A stretch of 64,000 nt of DNA from Biomphalaria glabrata. Lineage: Eukaryota; Mollusca; Gastropoda; Planorbidae. Below, piece after piece: positions 59,565 through 64,000 of the stretch; position 1 is the stretch's first letter, and each line of letters starts with the position of its first letter. The notes under the pieces were generated by a model. It was not told where the DNA came from, did no database searches, and was given only the letters and a program-made list of their open reading frames with translations. The position numbers and the translations under genes are program-made. The stretch spans positions 20,274,379 to 20,338,378 of the forward strand of contig NC_074723.1 in NCBI RefSeq assembly GCF_947242115.1, given 5' to 3'.

Positions 59565-60560
59565 GTTAAGAGAGAAAGAAAGCGTTTGATAGTGTCCATC
59601 GAGAATCACTATTGAAAATAAAGAAGATGGCATCCCAGAAAAATTCGTCAAGATTCTAGGACAACAATTCAGTCAATCTAGTTGCTGTATTAAAACAGAC
59701 TTCGTAACAACCGAGTTCTTTAGCATCGAAACAGGTGTGAGACATCTTGTCCCCCTTCCTCTTCCACCTAGCCATCGGCTACACAATGAGGAGAGCAATG
59801 AACCAGACTGCCTTTGGTACTCCATGACGTGAACAAAACCGAATGATGGAGTCGGACTTCGCCGACGACGTTGCACTAGTCGGGTCTACAAAACAAATGC
59901 ATACAAGAAATAACGGAGAGCCTAGTGAGGTTCCGCACAATCTTGGGTAAGACTAAAATTGTGCAAGTGGGATATAAGACAAATGCTGCCCCCGTCAGAC
60001 TTAGCGAGTCAAGCTTGAAGAGTTGGACAAGTTCACATACCTTGACAGCATCATAACAAACGATGAGGATACCTACCATGACATAGCGTGCCGAATAGGA
60101 AAGGCAGGGAGCATTTTCAAAAGCCTGCGGCCTATTTGGACAAGCCAAGCAATTTGACTTGAAACAAAAATACACCTACTTGACACAATCGTCATCCCAA
60201 CAACATGGAAGTCATCTGACAAAATTGAGAAAAAGACTAAATGTGGCTCAACAAAGATGGTTAAGACGCATTTTAGGAGTCAGTTATAGAGATCGGATCT
60301 CAAACAAGAAAATCCTATGCCGAACTGGGAGTCGACTACTTAGTGAGGTTTGCGGGATATGTTTCCCGACAAAATGAACTACGCATACCTAAAGTTGCGA
60401 TGATCTAATACGAGGAAGCAAACAGTGACGTCCTCGTATAACTTAACACAATACTGAGGACCTCAGAGCAGTGGACACCACTTGGGAAGAGGCTTCAGAC
60501 ATGGCATGTGACAGATCTTTATGAAGACAGCTTGCCGCCCAATGCGCCGAACAGAGCGGG
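59565..60560 (+). pseudogene. decayed LINE reverse transcriptase (second family)
   Basis: In shifting plus frames: KAFDSVHRESLL, CIKTDFVTTEFFSIETGVR, DFADDVALVG-type sequence (59850-59880), FTYLDSIITNDEDTYHDIACRIGKAGSI-like coding (60030-60120), then KRLNVAQQRWLRRILGVSYRDRISNKK (60230-60310). The order matches RT palm, catalytic FADD, thumb and C-terminal block of RTE/CR1-like LINEs. Multiple stops and shifts occur, and both ends are missing. A related fragment is at 10545-10880. Confidence 0.75.
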
Positions 60561-60957
60561 AGTATCTAAGTAAGTAACCACAAACCACCAACAGGACGAT
60601 GAGGATGATAGTGGTCAGGGTTTGAGCTCAGGACCATTGGGATGACAGTCCAAAGCACAAACATGACCTGGCGGACATCCATAAACTATCTGTGTATAAA
60701 CTGTCATAAACTATTTTTAAAAAAGGCATAAGTAGAAGTTTTGTCTCAATATACTTTAATATTTAAAAAAAAAACAAGATTACAAAGAGAGTTTGTGTTG
60801 ACACACAAACTCAGAGGCGGCCCCCGTGGGAGACGGATCCCTGTCGGATCCGCATAATCGCAAGGAATATCCAAGACGTGATTTTGTTTTGATTGTTAAA
60901 AGTAATAATGTTTCAAAGATTCATTTGACGTTGTAAAATTTTTTTTTTAGTCTAAAT

Positions 60958-61110
60958 CATGGCTGTCAGGTAGTGCGGTTTGCGCGCTGGACTGTCGTTT
61001 GGATTCATCGATGGTCCCAGGTTCAAACCCTACCCGCTCCCATCCCCCGTCATCTTGAGGGAGGTTTGGACTACAACTCTGAAGGAACATCCGAAACATG
61101 TAAAACAACA
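60958..61110 (+). mobile_element. tRNA-derived SINE (family B), copy 2
   Basis: ggctgtcaggtagtgcggtt and gcgcgctggactgtc form the A-box region, and caggttcaaaccctacc at 61018-61034 holds a perfect B-box. Then ctcccatcccccgtcatctt, gagggaggtttggactac and aactctgaaggaacatccga. It is collinear with 38148-38330. Confidence 0.75.
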
Positions 61111-61129
61111 AACATTCTAAACTAGACCA

Positions 61130-61310
61130 AGAAATTCTAGATCTAGATTCTACAATGATTTTAATTAGAACTTAAATCTAAATCTAGTTTTAAAAAATCT
61201 AGCTCTAGTGTAAAAAAAAATCTAGCTCTAGTGTAAAAAATCTAGTTTTAGTGTTTAAAAAAATCTAGATCTAGTATAAGAAATCTAGATTAGATCTAAA
61301 TCTAGCTATT
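61130..61310. repeat. tandem tctagctctagtgtaaaaa units in ctagat-rich sequence
   Basis: Four to five loosely tandem units of about 25-30 bases of the form aatctag-tctagt-taaaaa. They grade into the degenerate ctagat composition seen elsewhere. Confidence 0.7.
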
Positions 61311-61360
61311 GTATTTTTAAAATGCGAGTCACATTACGAGGTTTAATAAACATTATTATA

Positions 61361-61600
61361 CCGAGTTGTTTTAGCATTTCATTTAAAGAATTTATTCCAT
61401 ATGACGTCAGAGGAAAAAAATCCACTACGTCACACGGCCTAGTTAGACTAAAAAATATCATCTATACGAGCAGCTTGTTGAGAGTTCATAGACATTGGTG
61501 CACCGAGTGATTTCTTTTAGCATTTCATTTAAAGAATTAACTCCATATGACGTCAAAGTAAAAAAATTCCATTACGTCACACGTTAGTTAGACTAAATAT
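61361..61600 (+). repeat. direct duplication with two CRE palindromes
   Basis: Units 61361-61455 and 61502-61600 share ttttagcatttcatttaaag, ccatatgacgtca, and attacgtcacac followed by gttagactaaa. Each carries tgacgtca (61402-61409 and 61548-61555) and an acgtcac half site (61427-61433 and 61574-61580). The period is about 146 bases. No coding. Confidence 0.75.
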
Positions 61601-61617
61601 GTATATAACATATATAT

Positions 61618-62845
61618 AAAGGGATTAAAGACGCTTTTTTTTTGTTTTGTCTGTCAGTCTGTCATGTTAATAGTGAGAAAAAAAAAGACTAAAAGTTATT
61701 GAAAATCTGATTAAAATTTAATTTCCCTTCCGAAATATTGCATTAGTTTTAAGTTTCTATAACAGATTGTTCCGGATGTTTATGTATTTATAGTGAGATA
61801 CCGTTAATTAAATTTGTGGGATGGTCTGTTATGAAAATTAGATGTAACATAGCCTTATGGAGACATTTTCAAACCATACTTTGGTGTTAAGAAGTTGTTT
61901 TCCTTAAAAATCGGAACATAATATTAACGATAATAAGATTTTCTAACGTTTTAGCTAGAAAGTTAGAAAGTTAAATGTAGTGTAAGAGAGAAGTGCGATT
62001 TTACATAAATAGAGTTAAAATATTTTTCATAAAAAATCCGGAACAACCAATTTTCGTAAAAGAGAACAATCTATTATAGAGACTTAAAACTATTGCAATA
62101 TTCCTGAATGAAAAATTAATGGTTAAATCAGATTTACAATAGCCTTCCTTTGGTGTTATTTGTTAATCTAATCGTGACGGACAGACCGACCAACAGACAA
62201 AACGCACAAAAATAAGCTTCTTTTATTCGGATGAGGGGCACTAAACAAAAAATAAATAAAATCTGATTTTTTAAAAAAAGTTTAAGGAATTGGTTTAGCA
62301 CCATAGCATGTTGCAACGTTACGCTACTGCACGAAAGTCGCTGCATAAAAAGTCTATTTTAAAAAATGTGCATTGACATTTACATACAAAGTGCATTATT
62401 AGCCTTTATAAACAAACAGAAATGTTTTCTATTAATTTTAGCAGCTAGTTGACCAGAAAAACCACCTTTAACTATTATTTATATTTGTTGTAAACATTTC
62501 TTGTACATTTTATAAACATATTTGATTTAGTGATACTGAAAATACACATACATTGGCCATCTTTGTTAGCATATTGTAACACTGCCTCCCTTACATTTAC
62601 GTTATTGTTTTATAATTGGTGTATTTTTATGAAAAAATTGCTTGCATAATTAATTTTATAAATTAAACGGTTTGCTTTTAGAAAACCAAAAGTAGCTGTT
62701 GCTCCTAAACTTTTCAAGCCGCATTTAATGGTGAAATAATATTTTTCATATCTCTTCTAGTTTTCGAGATCTGAGTGTGACAGACGGACATTTTGCACAA
62801 ACCTAATAGCGGCTTTTTCTCCTTACGGGGGCCGCTAAAAAATTT
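61618..62845. repeat. cluster of three gtctgtcc-type dispersed repeats in opposing orientations
   Basis: A plus copy begins at 61618 (ggattaaagacgctttt, gtctgtcagtctgtcatg). Two minus copies follow: 62160-62245 (gtgacggacagaccgaccaa) and 62735-62842 (gacagacggacattttgc, then aatagcggctttttctcc and gggggccgctaaa). The outer copies face each other and could be the ends of a single 1.2-kb element with long inverted ends, or independent insertions. No protein was recognised. Confidence 0.55.
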
Positions 62846-64000
62846 AACTTAATTTAAATTTAATTAAAAATTTTTCTGTTGTCCATATATTCTGTTTAAT
62901 TAAAATGTAAAACCTCATCTGACAAATGTATACTATATAAATAAGAAGCAAATAAGAAAAAACAAGAACACTACATTGATATTAAAAGAAGCAACACAGG
63001 AAAGAAAGAAAAATGCATGAGTTAGATAAATATTTACTTTAAAATAAAATCTTTGCTGTGCAAGTGTTTCATCGTTGTAAAAACTGTGTATACATATGTA
63101 ATAAATATTTTTAAAAAATAAAGTATATTTGAATTTAATATCAATATATTACATTTCAATTCATCTGGGTTAAAATTAAATAATTATAATTTCTCTCTAT
63201 ATTTAGAAAGTAAAGATAGAAAAAGGAAATTGAAATACAGCCGAAGATGTCAAATAATTTCTTGCCATCTTTGCAGTTGAAACATTTTTAATTGCTTCAT
63301 TTGTCTTGCTCCATTTTCTTTGTATCAATCAATTATAATAAAACTTTTGTTTAAAAAAATGTTTGCAAAGAAAAACAAAAAAAAACAACAACTTGGAATG
63401 CAACATTTAATTACAAAGTTTTATCAAGCTGGAGAGGCATCTTAAAGTCAATTGTTCATGTTTTCAGAAATGAAGGAGAAACTAAAAGATAAGTGCAACA
63501 CAAGAACAAGAGAATAGTTGAGAAAAACAGCAAGATGGAAAACAAAATGTTATGGTCATTAGACATTTTGAAGATTCTAAATCTGTTCTTCTCAAAGATC
63601 AATGAAGGAAATGTTTCAATGTTTCGGAAATTCAGAATTATTCAAATAAAAAAATGTTTAATTTTAAACCAATATGTTATTATAAATTCATTTTTGAAAA
63701 TAAAACATCACAATGTTAGGATACAACATACCTTACAGTTTCAATAGCATACATTATTATATTTGCTCACGACACAGCCATTGTTGGCCTTATTGCAGGT
63801 GGCCATTCTACAATTAACACTTTTTACCAATGATGTAATCACCACGTTCTAATTATAAATGTTCGATTTTAAATTGATGACGAATTTCATCTTAGAATGC
63901 TAAAAAAATTTTAAAGCGACAAAATAATAATAAACTTTTTTTATACAGCAACCATCAGCAGTCTAATTACGTTTGACATCACCTGCTGGTGATGGTATAA
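62846..64000. other. AT-rich non-coding to window end; possible exon at the very edge
   Basis: Nothing recognisable lies in 62846-63940. At the edge, the minus strand 63999-63964 reads IPSPAGDVKRN and a stop, and the plus strand has a tatacag acceptor-like site near 63947. Either could be a gene margin, but evidence is minimal. Confidence 0.3.

Noticed and set aside
1-64000. Retroviral or LTR elements, Polintons, and toxin or defence gene clusters
   Set aside because: No protease/integrase/envelope/capsid-like blocks, long terminal direct repeats or operon-like gene groups were recognised. The reverse transcriptases seen are all of LINE type.

Overview
The window is from an AT-rich, intron-containing animal genome, most likely a gastropod mollusc (possibly a Biomphalaria/Bulinus-like snail). 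The evidence is spliced genes of metazoan families, abundant tRNA-derived SINEs, LINEs and hAT-type DNA transposons, and a pervasive degenerate ctagat/agatct hexamer background. The species assignment is an inference from composition and recall.

Three host genes can be supported. (1) At the left edge, minus strand, 1553-2252: the N-terminal and SPRY part of an SPSB1/4 (gustavus-type) substrate adaptor of cullin E3 ligases; its SOCS-box exon must lie outside the window. (2) Plus strand, 22905-35002: a complete 15-exon ATAD3 gene (618 codons plus stop), the mitochondrial inner-membrane AAA+ ATPase. All splice phases join, and an NRF-1-like palindrome plus an E-box sit just upstream. (3) Minus strand, 49598-40049: a five-coding-exon gene (934 codons) with a long disordered, Ser-rich N-terminal part beginning with a myristoylation-type MGNNQS, and a C-terminal macro domain with an altered ligand loop.

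Much of the rest is mobile-element sediment. 917-1396 is a pogo/Tigger-like MITE. 9.8-16.2 kb is a cluster of hAT elements, two of them with clear 8-bp target duplications (10109-12218 and 12295-16165); the second holds an 18-bp minisatellite. 19826-20640 is a 58-bp satellite of 14 units. ATAD3 intron 1 holds a LINE fragment split by a hAT-like element (23350-24840) whose interior is almost pure ctagat-rich sequence. ATAD3 intron 10 holds an antisense LINE tail. The macro gene's introns hold an RNase-H-bearing LINE (43717-45998) bounded by a perfect 29-bp inverted repeat, and two tandem SINEs. 52459-53350 and 38342-39013 are TTAA-flanked inverted-repeat elements. 54.82-58.74 kb is a three-layer nest: SINE, then hAT (8-bp duplication GCCAGCAC), then LINE. 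59.56-60.56 kb is a decayed second LINE family. 61.3-62.85 kb is a cluster of dispersed repeats.

No CRISPR array, bacterial operon, rRNA gene or confident functional tRNA gene was seen, and no retrovirus or LTR element was recognised. Exon boundaries come from splice consensus, phase continuity and recalled family sequences, with no transcript data. TE clade names are tentative.
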